A DNA stretch of 19,244 nt from Verrucomicrobiota bacterium (GCA_008933045.1 WBXJ01000019.1:1-19244), one strand, 5' to 3'; shown: positions 1-7,699, numbered from the stretch's first letter. A program made the numbers and translations. Notes: generated by a model not told the origin, from the sequence alone.

Positions 1-984
1 ATACAGCATCACATTGATCACAGGCACGTGGTAAATATAGATTCCATACGAAATGTCGTTCCGGTGGAGCACTTTCTCGCTCAGTAAAGGAAGCGAATAC
101 GCGGAGGCAAATACGAGCGCGGCAAGCGGCAAGAAAAGGGGAAGGTCGATTCGATTGTTCGTCGTCCAGCCCAAGAAACGAGTTCCAAAATATGCGCAAA
201 CCACATAAAATAAGAGCGCGAGAAGAAAGCGACCTTTCAGAAAACGGTGGCAAATGGTGAAGTTTCGCTGACACAGCATCCCCACCAAGAACATCCAAAC
301 CCAAGGCGCGAACGTTACGGACCAGACCTTGAAAATGGTTTCGTCACCGTAGGTTCTTCGCAAAGGCCAGTGAGCCAGATAAATGAGTGCAAACAAGACA
401 GTAAGAGCTATTAGCCCCAAATTTCTTCGTTCCGTTTTCAATACACCGAGAAACCGGTAAAGGATGGGCACTAGAAAGTAAAACTGAAGCTCAACGGTGA
501 TCGTCCATAAGCTTCCATTGAGAACTCCCGTCCCGAAGTGGCGCATATATTCGGGATTGTAGAATTGAAAAAAGGTTGACTGAGCAACGGCATGCACCGC
601 AATTTTGACAGCGGAAACGTCAATCTTTTCGAAATACCCAACCATAAAGACGCTGCATAATGAAAGAACGCTGCATACAACAAGCGCAGGATAGATCCTG
701 AGGATTCGCTTCTTTCCGTAGATTTTCAATTCGCTGTTAATCTCAAAGGACTTGCTAATTAGGAATCCGCTGGTAAAGAAGAAAATCGGGACGCCAGGAA
801 ACAAGTCGACAAACAATCCCAGAAAGTGCGGGAGGGGCACGTTGAAGTGGTGAGTGACGTGGACAAGCGCTACTTGGAATGCCGCCAAGAGCCTGATAAT
901 ATCAAAATTGTTTTGATAAAAAGTAATCCCTCCGCCTTGAAAAAGGTTCAAAGGTGTGTTGGTGTTGTGCGTTTGATCCTTCAA
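1..984 (-). CDS. Acyltransferase family 3 membrane protein, partial (C-terminus beyond window)
   Basis: Integral-membrane acyltransferase of the acyltransferase-3 (OafA/NodX-like) family. Members transfer acetyl or other acyl groups from the cytoplasm to sugars of surface polysaccharides. Reading the minus strand leftwards gives one open frame of about 328 residues running off the edge. It starts with the family signature NNFDIIRLLAAF, then VHVTHHF, then VPIFFFTSGFLISKSFE and RILRIYP. Many hydrophobic segments follow, and the visible end is DISYGIYIYHVPV, the usual signature near the last helices. Perhaps 40-60 residues are missing. The start is uncertain: the frame is closed by TGA at 1021-1023 and holds no ATG or GTG before the conserved domain. 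TTG at 984 and TTG at 951 are the candidates, neither with a good ribosome-binding site. It is transcribed away from the rest of the cluster. The family call is secure; the acceptor sugar is unknown. Confidence 0.88.
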   Translation of the reverse strand, partial: MKDQTHNTNTPLNLFQGGGITFYQNNFDIIRLLAAFQVALVHVTHHFNVPLPHFLGLFVDLFPGVPIFFFTSGFLISKSFEINSELKIYGKKRILRIYPALVVCSVLSLCSVFMVGYFEKIDVSAVKIAVHAVAQSTFFQFYNPEYMRHFGTGVLNGSLWTITVELQFYFLVPILYRFLGVLKTERRNLGLIALTVLFALIYLAHWPLRRTYGDETIFKVWSVTFAPWVWMFLVGMLCQRNFTICHRFLKGRFLLALLFYVVCAYFGTRFLGWTTNNRIDLPLFLPLAALVFASAYSLPLLSEKVLHRNDISYGIYIYHVPVINVMLY

Positions 985-1168
985 ATCACTGGAAAAGATA
1001 AGAGGGCAGCAGGATTTCTGTCAAGTCAACACAAATGAAGTTGGTTGAGCCGGATGTGATTATAAGCAAGTAAATAAATTTACTATTTGTTAAAAAGTAA
1101 TATTTAAACCTATTATCAGTTAAAATAAGAATGTAAAAAACACGTCGCCCAACATCACGGAACAAGAA
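985..1168. other. AT-rich intergenic region between divergent genes
   Basis: This gap separates the minus-strand acyltransferase from the hairpin and epimerase remnant on the plus strand. About 1055-1140 is strikingly AT-rich (TTTAAA, TTAAAATAAG, poly-A) compared with the flanking coding DNA, and is the natural place for promoters in both directions. I see no coding frame, tRNA or JUMPStart/ops-like element. The only promoter-like string picked out is the minus-strand TATAAT at 1059-1064. Confidence 0.5.
1059..1064 (-). promoter_or_regulatory. Candidate -10 box for the minus-strand acyltransferase
   Basis: On the minus strand this reads as a perfect TATAAT, preceded by TTGCT. It lies in the AT-rich gap about 75-110 bases upstream of the acyltransferase start codons. 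A TTAACA that would suit a -35 box sits about 23 bases further upstream, which is longer than the usual 16-18 spacing, so the promoter is only a candidate. Confidence 0.25.
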
Positions 1169-1227
1169 CTTAGGGGACTTCCAAAAACCTCGCTTTTTGA
1201 AGCGAGGTTTTTGGAAGTCCCCCTAAG
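1169..1227. repeat. Long inverted repeat; bidirectional terminator-like hairpin
   Basis: The arms 1173-1195 and 1200-1222 are perfect 23-base reverse complements around a 4-base loop (TTTG). The stem extends to 27 pairs (1169-1195 with 1200-1227) with a single bulged C at 1223. The inner part (CCTCGCTT / AAGCGAGG, preceded by five A and followed by five T) has the form of an intrinsic terminator working in both directions. The outer part (GGGGACTTCC / GGAAGTCCCC) makes it much longer than a normal terminator. It lies between divergent genes, where a terminator has no obvious job, and it abuts the breakpoint of the truncated epimerase. It could be a relic of a lost upstream gene, a small palindromic repeat element or, less likely, an assembly fold-back. 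Confidence 0.85.
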
Positions 1228-1228
1228 G

Positions 1229-1579
1229 ATGGATTTGACTGAAAGCCAAATTACATTGACGGATCCTCTAGGATACTTGGAGTTTTTGGCGCTCCAAAAG
1301 GGGGCGACGGTGGTCGTAACGGATTCCGGTGGGATTCAGGAAGAAACAACCTACCTGGGTGTGCCCTGCCTGACATTACGAGAGAATACCGAGCGTCCTG
1401 TAACGGTCGAAATTGGGACGAACTTGCTAGTTGGAAGGGATCTCCTCCGGATGAAAGATGAAATTCAAAGTGTGCTCATGGGTCGAGGAAAACAAGGAAG
1501 CCGGCCCGAATTTTGGGATGGTAAAGCGGGCGAGCGAATTGCTGGGATCATGAAGCGTCATCTGCGCGGTGCGAATTAA
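1229..1579 (+). pseudogene. 3' remnant of a non-hydrolysing UDP-GlcNAc 2-epimerase (wecB-like)
   Basis: The frame encodes about 116 residues matching only the C-terminal third of WecB-type epimerases. Visible are the DPLGYLEFL segment, the nucleotide-binding signature VTDSGGIQEE, then GVPCLTLRENTERP and the EIGTNLLVG tail. The N-terminal domain (GxRPxxxK, HTGQH, GDxxS, HVEAGLR) is absent, about 260 residues short of a complete protein of roughly 375. Homology begins immediately right of the hairpin. The frame can be extended to a TTG at 1211, but that lies inside the hairpin arm and has no ribosome-binding site, so a functional start is unlikely. Lacking half the active site, it cannot be an epimerase. 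A different wecB-type gene starts at 18869, so this may be a leftover from recombination. The remaining frame has no internal stop, suggesting recent loss. Confidence 0.85.
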
Positions 1580-1594
1580 ACTTCGTTAAATAAT

Positions 1595-2650
1595 ATGGCA
1601 GACCAAAAAAAAGATTTTCAGCCTAACGATTGTGTTCTGATCACGGGGGGCACCGGCAGCTTCGGAAATGCAGTGCTCCGCCGATTGATCGACAGCGAAG
1701 TGCGAGAAATTCGGATTTTCTCGCGCGACGAGAAAAAACAGGATGACATGCGCCGACTGTATCGCTCACCGAAACTGAGATTTTATATTGGGGACGTCAG
1801 GAATCTTGACTCGGTGCAGGAAGCGATGGCGGGGGTGAATTATGTGTTCCATGCGGCGGCATTGAAACAGGTGCCGTCCTGTGAGTTCTATCCGTTGGAG
1901 GCCATTCGAACCAACTCATTGGGAGCGGATAATGTATTACAGGCGGCCTACCAATGCGGTGTGGGTCGAGTGGTGGTGCTCAGCACCGACAAAGCTGCGT
2001 ATCCTATCAACGTGATGGGATTGTCAAAAGCGATGATGGAAAAAATCATGGTTGCACGATCGAGAACCGCCGCGACGAAAGGACTGGTATTTTGTGGAAC
2101 GCGCTACGGAAACGTCATGGCTTCGCGCGGGTCGGTGATTCCCTTATTTATCGAGCAGATCGAAGCGAATCAGCCTTTGACCGTAACCGACCCGAACATG
2201 ACTCGCTTCATGATGACCCTTGACGACGCCGTGGACCTGGTTGTTTATGCTTTTCATAATGGAGAGCCCGGGGATTTGTTTGTCCGGAAAGCACCTGCGG
2301 CGACCATCCGGACACTGGTGGAAGCACTGTTGCAATTACTGGAGGCAAAAAACCCAGTGCAAGTTATTGGAACACGACATGGAGAGAAGCATTACGAGAC
2401 CCTCTTAACTCGGGAAGAAATGGCCAAGGCGAGCGATCAGGGGGATTATTACCGAGTCCCAGCGGACAATCGAGATTTGAACTACAACCTCTACTTTTCG
2501 GATGGGGACGCGACCATTGGCCAAATGGAGGATTATCACTCCCACAACACGCGGCGACTGGATTTGGAAGCAATGACCCATGAGCTATTGAGACTACCCG
2601 AAATCCACGAAGCAATGGCACGGAGAGGAGTCCAAGCAAAGCAACATTGA
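1595..2650 (+). CDS. UDP-GlcNAc 4,6-dehydratase / 5-epimerase (WbvB/WbjB/CapE/FnlA-type)
   Basis: Cytoplasmic extended SDR enzyme of 351 residues, close to the family length. Relatives convert UDP-GlcNAc to a UDP-2-acetamido-2,6-dideoxy-L-hexos-4-ulose, the entry step to L-FucNAc, L-RhaNAc and L-QuiNAc. The NAD(P)-binding motif GGTGSFG is at 18-24. The active-site string STDKA is at 130-134, followed by NVMGLSK with Met141 and Lys145. Met at the usual catalytic Tyr position (an S-M-K triad) is known from WbpM and CapE-type dehydratases, so it is not a defect. The leader is AT-rich (TTAAATAAT before ATG) with no clear Shine-Dalgarno. An A8 run occupies codons 4-6. It is the first gene of a three-gene sugar module; the next ATG lies one base after its stop. 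Confidence 0.93.
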   Translation: MADQKKDFQPNDCVLITGGTGSFGNAVLRRLIDSEVREIRIFSRDEKKQDDMRRLYRSPKLRFYIGDVRNLDSVQEAMAGVNYVFHAAALKQVPSCEFYPLEAIRTNSLGADNVLQAAYQCGVGRVVVLSTDKAAYPINVMGLSKAMMEKIMVARSRTAATKGLVFCGTRYGNVMASRGSVIPLFIEQIEANQPLTVTDPNMTRFMMTLDDAVDLVVYAFHNGEPGDLFVRKAPAATIRTLVEALLQLLEAKNPVQVIGTRHGEKHYETLLTREEMAKASDQGDYYRVPADNRDLNYNLYFSDGDATIGQMEDYHSHNTRRLDLEAMTHELLRLPEIHEAMARRGVQAKQH

Positions 2651-2651
2651 T

Positions 2652-3509
2652 ATGCGAATATTGATCATTGGTGGGGCGGGTATGCTGGGTCACCAACTCT
2701 GGCGCCAGATGAACCCCAACCATGAGGTATGGGTGACTTTACGCCGCGCTGCAAACACCTATCGCCACTTTGGATTGTTTGAGGAAATTCGCACTATTAG
2801 CAATATAGACGCGGCCAACATGGAATCCCTAGTGAGCGTATTTCGACGGGTTCGCCCGGAAGCGGTCATCAATTGTGTCGGAATTATTAAACATCTCAAG
2901 GAGGGACACAATCCGCTGATCAGTTTGAGGATCAATTCCTTGTTGCCGCATCAACTCGCAGAACTTTCTGGAGCCTTCGGGGCACGTATGGTGCATATTA
3001 GCACAGACTGCGTTTTTACGGGAAGGAAAGGGAACTATTTGGAGTCAGACATCTCGGATGCCGAGGATATTTATGGTCGGACGAAATTCCTAGGTGAAGT
3101 CCACGAATCCCATTGTCTCACTTTGCGAACATCCATCATAGGACGGGAATTGGAAACGAGGTCAGGTCTGATAGAGTGGTTCCTTAGCCAATCCGGCAAA
3201 CAGATCAAAGGCTTTCGAAAAGCGATTTACTCGGGATTCACGACGCTGGAACTGGGACGAATCATCGAGAAGGTTCTAACTGAACATCCCGAACTGTCGG
3301 GGCTCTGGCAAGCTTCCTCTGACCGAATCGACAAATATGAACTACTTCGATCGGCGAAGTTGGCGTTTGACTGGAAAGGGGAAATCGCGCACGACGACAC
3401 TTTCATCTGTGATCGAAGCCTCGACTCCACGCGATTTCGCAAGGCAGTGGGGTATTTACCTCCGAGTTGGGGGAACATGCTGCAAGAACTGGCGTCAGTC
3501 CAAAAGTAA
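2652..3509 (+). CDS. RmlD-like NAD(P)H-dependent 4-ketosugar reductase (WbvR-like)
   Basis: SDR protein of 285 residues resembling dTDP-4-dehydrorhamnose reductase. The nucleotide-binding motif GGAGMLG is at 7-13, NCVGIIKH at 74-81, HISTDCVF at 115-122, and the catalytic pair Tyr141-Lys145 sits in IYGRTK. Lying between a 4,6-dehydratase and a 2-epimerase, it should reduce the C4 ketone of the intermediate. CapF/WbjC/FnlB reductases of the L-FucNAc pathway are about 370 residues with an added C-terminal cupin domain. This protein lacks that domain, matching the WbvR type described for the UDP-L-RhaNAc/L-QuiNAc route. Its start is one base past the previous stop, with no well-spaced Shine-Dalgarno, so translation is probably coupled. 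The reductase class is firm; the exact product is inferred. Confidence 0.87.
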   Translation: MRILIIGGAGMLGHQLWRQMNPNHEVWVTLRRAANTYRHFGLFEEIRTISNIDAANMESLVSVFRRVRPEAVINCVGIIKHLKEGHNPLISLRINSLLPHQLAELSGAFGARMVHISTDCVFTGRKGNYLESDISDAEDIYGRTKFLGEVHESHCLTLRTSIIGRELETRSGLIEWFLSQSGKQIKGFRKAIYSGFTTLELGRIIEKVLTEHPELSGLWQASSDRIDKYELLRSAKLAFDWKGEIAHDDTFICDRSLDSTRFRKAVGYLPPSWGNMLQELASVQK

Positions 3510-3535
3510 GCACTGATTTGTCAGACTAATTAATT

Positions 3536-4633
3536 ATGAAGGTTTTAACCGTCTTCGGAACACGCCCCGAAATCATCCGGTTGAGCGTGATCACCCGCCT
3601 GCTGGCCCGGCATTGCGAACAAATCCTGGTCCATACGGGTCAGAACTATGATCCGAACCTGAGCGATCTATTTTTGAAGGAACTTGAAGTTGGTCCGATA
3701 AACCATCACCTCGGTATTCAAACGTCGAGGTTTGGGGCGCAAGCGGGACAAATTCTCGCCCGCATGGATGATTTGATGGACGAAATAAAGCCCGATCGCT
3801 TATTGATTTTGGGCGATACAAATTCAGGATTGAGCGCGATCGTTGCGGCCCGGAAGGGCATCCCGGTTTTTCACCTGGAAGCAGGCAATCGTTGCTTTGA
3901 CAACCGCGTGCCAGAAGAAGTGAACCGACGCATCATCGATCACAGCAGCGATATATTGCTTCCGTACACAAACCGAAGCGCGGAAAACCTAGTCCGCGAA
4001 GGGATTCGCCGGGAGCGAATCTTTGTGGTGGGGAACCCGATTCTCGAAGTCCTCCAGACCTATGGTCCGCAGATCGCGAAGAGCAATATCCTAGAGAAGT
4101 TAAACCTTCAGGCGCGCGAGTATTTTTTGGTCACGATGCATCGGGCGGAAAATGTCGATCCGCCTGAGCGGCTTCAAGCATTAGTGAAGGGGTTGTCAGA
4201 ATTAGGAACGGTGTATGGCAAACCGGTAATCGTCAGCGTGCATCCGAGGACAGCGGATCGGATCCGAAAATTGGGGGCGAATTTGGATACCTCGAAACTG
4301 CGTTTGGAACAACCGTTTGGCTTGTTCGATTTTGTGCATCTCGAAAAAAACGCCCTCGGAATCGTCAGCGACAGCGGAACGGTTCAAGAGGAAGCCTGTA
4401 TTTTCGGGATCCCAAATGTCACCATCCGAGATGTCACCGAGCGACCCGAAACGCTGGAATGCGGCAGTAATTTTTTATCTGGCAGCATATCCACGCGATT
4501 AAAGACGGGGATGGAACTGAGCTTGGCCTCCGCCGGACGCTGGCAGGCGCCCGCCGAATATCGATGCGAGAATACCTCGGTGGTCGTGGCCAAAATAGTC
4601 CTTGGTTACACGCATGCCCTGTCGATTCCCTAA
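3536..4633 (+). CDS. UDP-sugar 2-epimerase, WbvD/WbjD-type (WecB superfamily)
   Basis: Non-hydrolysing 2-epimerase of 365 residues, full length. Signatures in order: GTRPE (8-12), HTGQNYD (33-39), GDTNS (93-97), HLEAG (113-117), RVPEEVNRRIIDH (124-136), MHRAEN (201-206), SVHPRT (234-239), and SDSGTVQEE (278-286) followed by RDVTERPETLECGSN. After the dehydratase and reductase it most likely inverts C2 of UDP-L-RhaNAc to give UDP-L-QuiNAc, not UDP-GlcNAc to UDP-ManNAc. The GTVQEE form and the EAGNRCFDNR string match the WbjD/WbvD branch, whereas the remnant at 1229 and the partial gene at 18869 read like the WecB branch. It follows a 26-base gap with an AT-rich leader (AATTAATT before ATG) and no Shine-Dalgarno. 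Family secure; substrate inferred from context. Confidence 0.92.
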   Translation: MKVLTVFGTRPEIIRLSVITRLLARHCEQILVHTGQNYDPNLSDLFLKELEVGPINHHLGIQTSRFGAQAGQILARMDDLMDEIKPDRLLILGDTNSGLSAIVAARKGIPVFHLEAGNRCFDNRVPEEVNRRIIDHSSDILLPYTNRSAENLVREGIRRERIFVVGNPILEVLQTYGPQIAKSNILEKLNLQAREYFLVTMHRAENVDPPERLQALVKGLSELGTVYGKPVIVSVHPRTADRIRKLGANLDTSKLRLEQPFGLFDFVHLEKNALGIVSDSGTVQEEACIFGIPNVTIRDVTERPETLECGSNFLSGSISTRLKTGMELSLASAGRWQAPAEYRCENTSVVVAKIVLGYTHALSIP

Positions 4634-4686
4634 GCCTCGTGGCCTCCGTTGCAAAAATAATGTCCAACCCGGTTGGAGAGCAAACC

Positions 4687-6234
4687 ATGCGCACCGGTCG
4701 CTCGCGACTGCTGGCCAATTTCGGTTCCAACCTTGGACTTCTGGGCGCAAATCTGGCCATTGGAATTTTCTTTACCCCGTTCCTGGTTCGGCACCTCGGA
4801 GCCGGCGGCTATGGAATGGTCCTACTTGCCAATACCGCCGCCCTGTATTTGGGACTGTTATTGACGGGGTTCAACTCAGCGGTAGGGAGATATGTGACGG
4901 TTGAAATGGGCCGGGGTGAAATTGACAAAGCCCGGCAGTATTTCAATTCGGCGGTCTTCGGAGGATTGGCCGCCGGGTGCCTCCTGGCCGTTCTTGGCGT
5001 GATCGTTTGCTTTCACATTGAGGCGTTAGTTCGAGCGCCGGCTGGCCGCCTCGCGGAGACGCGCTGGTTGTTTGCGGCTACGCTGGCGGCAACCATACTG
5101 GGGACCATGCGCACCGCCTTTTCAGCTTCAACCTACTGCCGGAACCGATTGGATTTATCGAATGGGGTGGGACTGTTGGATAAAGTGACCTCGGCCGGTT
5201 GGGTTGTGATCGCGTTCGCCCTCGGCGCCATTGTGTTCGACCAAGTTGCCATCGGGATTGTGGCCGGAGCGCTTGTTTCGACGGTTTTGACGATATTCTT
5301 GTGGAAAAAACTGACGCCCGAACTGGAACTGAAGGCGTCACAGTTTCGTTGGACTGCATTTCGAGAACTCCTCTCAACGGGCCTATGGGGATCGGTTAAT
5401 GCGGCCGGTTCACTCTTGTTTCTAAGCGTCGATTTGATCGTCGTTAACCGTTTATTTGGGGCAGAGTCTGGAGGTCGCTATGCCGCAGTAATGCAAATCA
5501 CAGCCGTACTTCGGTCTGTAGGGGCGGCATTATCGGGCGCATTTGGGCCCACGATCGTTCATCTCCACGCGCGAGGAGACCTAGAAGGGTTGCTCGCGCG
5601 GTTGATGACCGCCATAAGAATCATGAGATTTCTGCTACCATTACCCATCGGAATTCTTGCAGGATTCTCGAATGACATCCTCGCCCTCTGGCTTGGCAAC
5701 GATTTCACCTCTATGGGATGGTTATTGATTTTAAGCACTCTCCATCTTAGTGTGAATTTAGCGGTCCTACCGATGTTTCTGGCCTGGACGGCGACAAATC
5801 ATGTAAAAACGCCGGCGTTAGTTACGTTAGCAATGGGCATCGGAAGCGCAGCGTTGGCAATCGCTTTGGGGCGAACCACTTTGGGGATTGCAGGTGTAGC
5901 CGTAGCTGGGGTCATTTCTTTGTCTGCGAAAAATCTCATTTTTACGCCACTCTATACGGCGCATGTTCTGGATGTGAGCTGCCGAAAATTGTACGCAACG
6001 CTTTTCCATTCCGCTTTTGCAACAATGGTAGTCGCAGTGACTTCGGGGATAATCAGTCACCTTACCAACATAAATGGATTTGTACGACTTGCAACAGCGG
6101 CAACTCTCATAGGAGTAGTCTATGTCGCAGTTGTGATTTTATGCGTTATCACCGAAGCGGAACGCACTAAACTGAGGCACGCGTGCCAAGCATTTTTCAA
6201 CGAAAGAAAACGGAAGGCACTATACGGTGAATAA
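4687..6234 (+). CDS. wzx: Wzx-type polysaccharide flippase
   Basis: Polytopic inner-membrane protein of 515 residues from the polysaccharide-transporter (MATE-like) family, expected to flip lipid-linked repeat units to the periplasmic side. The N-terminus shows the typical pattern NFGSNLGLLGANL, then TPFLVRHLGAGGYG, then a long run of about 12-14 hydrophobic segments separated by short basic loops. The final segment ends in a basic tail (NERKRKALYGE). An upstream in-frame ATG at 4564 would overlap the epimerase by 70 bases. I chose ATG 4687 because GGAGAG sits six bases before it and the protein then starts just ahead of the conserved domain. It starts 53 bases after the epimerase stop. wzx is given as a functional label, because Wzx sequences are poorly conserved. 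Confidence 0.87.
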   Translation: MRTGRSRLLANFGSNLGLLGANLAIGIFFTPFLVRHLGAGGYGMVLLANTAALYLGLLLTGFNSAVGRYVTVEMGRGEIDKARQYFNSAVFGGLAAGCLLAVLGVIVCFHIEALVRAPAGRLAETRWLFAATLAATILGTMRTAFSASTYCRNRLDLSNGVGLLDKVTSAGWVVIAFALGAIVFDQVAIGIVAGALVSTVLTIFLWKKLTPELELKASQFRWTAFRELLSTGLWGSVNAAGSLLFLSVDLIVVNRLFGAESGGRYAAVMQITAVLRSVGAALSGAFGPTIVHLHARGDLEGLLARLMTAIRIMRFLLPLPIGILAGFSNDILALWLGNDFTSMGWLLILSTLHLSVNLAVLPMFLAWTATNHVKTPALVTLAMGIGSAALAIALGRTTLGIAGVAVAGVISLSAKNLIFTPLYTAHVLDVSCRKLYATLFHSAFATMVVAVTSGIISHLTNINGFVRLATAATLIGVVYVAVVILCVITEAERTKLRHACQAFFNERKRKALYGE

Positions 6235-6250
6235 GCCGGTGAATAAGCCG
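6227..6250 (+). repeat. Perfect 12-bp tandem duplication at a start codon
   Basis: The 12-mer GTGAATAAGCCG occurs twice in a row, at 6227-6238 and 6239-6250. It encodes the repeated N-terminus MNKPVNKP of the downstream gene. Each copy begins with a possible GTG start. The first copy also carries the flippase TAA stop (6232-6234) in another frame. Confidence 0.95.
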
Positions 6251-7699
6251 ATACTTGACTTGAAATCGATTCGCAATGTCATCGATGGCGGATACTGTAT
6301 AGGCTGCGGAGTCTGCGCAGCAGTTGATCAATCGCCGATTCGAATGCGTTTTGATCAATTCGGAGCTTTGCAAGCGTTCATCCCTGCAACAATTCTGGAC
6401 AGTCAAATTCCTGAAGCAATCTTGTCGGTTTGCCCATTTTCTGAGGGGGCCGCAAATGAAGACGAAATCGGGCGAGCTCTTTATCCCGAAGGCAAACAAG
6501 ACTCACACGTTGGCTTTCATCTCGAATGTTATTTGGGTCACGTGGCTGAGGGCGATTTTCGCGCTCGAGGAAGCTCTGGCGGGATAGGGAGCTGGGTTCT
6601 TTCCGAGTTGTTTCGGCTCGGACTGATCGACAAGGCAATTCATGTTGGCGAACGGCAACCCACTCAAGGTGATCCAAGATTGTTTGCTTTTGCTGTCTCG
6701 AACTCGATGGAGGAAATTCGCGCAAAATCGAAATCGCGATATTATCCAATCGAGATGTCCGAAGTCCTCCGCTTTGTGAGAGAAACTCCGGGCCGGTACG
6801 CCATCGTGGGGGTTCCTTGTTTCATCAAGGCAATCAGGTTACTTGCGCGACAAGAAGCGATTTTTGCCGAACGAATTCAGTTTCACATTTCCATTTTCTG
6901 TGGACACCTCAAGACCGCTGGGTTCAGCGAATTCCTTGCCTGGCAATCTGGAGTGCTTCCTGATGAAATTAGAACAGTTGATTTTCGGAAAAAGGTTCCG
7001 AATCAACCGGCGCATTCCTATGCTTTCGAAGTTGAGGGAAAGATAAAAGGCCGATCTGTCAAGAAATGCAATTCGATGCGAGACTTGTACGGGACAGACT
7101 GGGGACTTGGATTGTTCAAGTATAAGGCGTGTGATTTTTGTGATGATGTTGTCGGGGAAACCGCGGATATTAGTGTGGGCGACGCTTGGCTTCCAGGGTT
7201 CGTTGGCGATTGGAGAGGATCAAACGCCATTGTTGTTCGTGATCCCCGCTTACGGGTGATCGTAGCCGAAGGAATTGCATCGAAAAGAATCGAACTCCAA
7301 GCAGTTGAAGCCGCCCAAATCGCAAAAAGCCAGGAAGGCGGGTTTCGTCATCGGCGGGATGGGCTGTCTTATCGATTATTTCTTTCAGATAAGGCGCACC
7401 AGTGGCGCCCCTCCAAGCGTGTCATGCCAAAAGCCTGGAGGGATGACAGCCGATTTCGGGAGATTCACGACTTGCGAATGGCGCTCGCTAAGGTCAGTCA
7501 TCAATATTGGAAAGTGGCAAAGGACACCAAAAAGTTAAGCGTGTTTACTGCCGGAATTTCTAGATTGAAGAGAAGGTATGAAAGATATTACGCGCCAACT
7601 GGATGGAAGCGGGCCTTCGTCTTCGGAATAAATGCAATTATGGAAGTTCTCTTGCCGTGGAAAGCGAGGTTGCGGCGAATGTCAAAAAACAGTAAATAA
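6227..7699 (+). CDS. FrhB-like Fe-S/flavin protein (coenzyme F420 hydrogenase beta-subunit family)
   Basis: Protein of 490 residues, predicted cytoplasmic, with the architecture of the FrhB/FdhB family. A ferredoxin-like N-terminus has Cys24, Cys27 and Cys30 (YCIGCGVC) and Cys69-Pro70. Then come GSSGGIGSW, GVPCFIKAIR and IFCGHLK, and a later cysteine cluster (KACDFCDDVVGETADISVGDAW) that could bind a second Fe-S centre. Family members are flavin- and Fe-S-dependent electron carriers acting on F420 or other partners. Homologues in polysaccharide loci lack an established reaction. The pairing with the pyruvyl transferase starting 20 bases downstream is a recurring arrangement and suggests a reductive step on the pyruvylated or a related residue, which is inference. 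GTG 6227 is preceded by GGAAGG at good spacing; GTG 6239 is an alternative. It overlaps the flippase by eight bases. Confidence 0.85.
   Translation: MNKPVNKPILDLKSIRNVIDGGYCIGCGVCAAVDQSPIRMRFDQFGALQAFIPATILDSQIPEAILSVCPFSEGAANEDEIGRALYPEGKQDSHVGFHLECYLGHVAEGDFRARGSSGGIGSWVLSELFRLGLIDKAIHVGERQPTQGDPRLFAFAVSNSMEEIRAKSKSRYYPIEMSEVLRFVRETPGRYAIVGVPCFIKAIRLLARQEAIFAERIQFHISIFCGHLKTAGFSEFLAWQSGVLPDEIRTVDFRKKVPNQPAHSYAFEVEGKIKGRSVKKCNSMRDLYGTDWGLGLFKYKACDFCDDVVGETADISVGDAWLPGFVGDWRGSNAIVVRDPRLRVIVAEGIASKRIELQAVEAAQIAKSQEGGFRHRRDGLSYRLFLSDKAHQWRPSKRVMPKAWRDDSRFREIHDLRMALAKVSHQYWKVAKDTKKLSVFTAGISRLKRRYERYYAPTGWKRAFVFGINAIMEVLLPWKARLRRMSKNSK

Noticed and set aside
471..683. 70-residue minus-strand frame
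   Set aside because: It is out of frame with the acyltransferase, which covers the same DNA with recognisable motifs.
826..1038. 70-residue plus-strand frame
   Set aside because: It overlaps the acyltransferase 5' end on the other strand and resembles no family known to me.
1211..1579. A complete small gene starting at TTG 1211
   Set aside because: The start lies within the hairpin arm without a ribosome-binding site, and the protein matches only the C-terminal third of an epimerase; a remnant is the better call.
4564..4686. N-terminal extension of the flippase from ATG 4564
   Set aside because: It would overlap the epimerase by 70 bases; ATG 4687 has a well-placed GGAGAG and precedes the conserved domain.
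6227..7699. A true coenzyme F420 hydrogenase or formate dehydrogenase subunit
   Set aside because: No partner hydrogenase or dehydrogenase genes, and the setting is a polysaccharide locus; only the family resemblance is kept.
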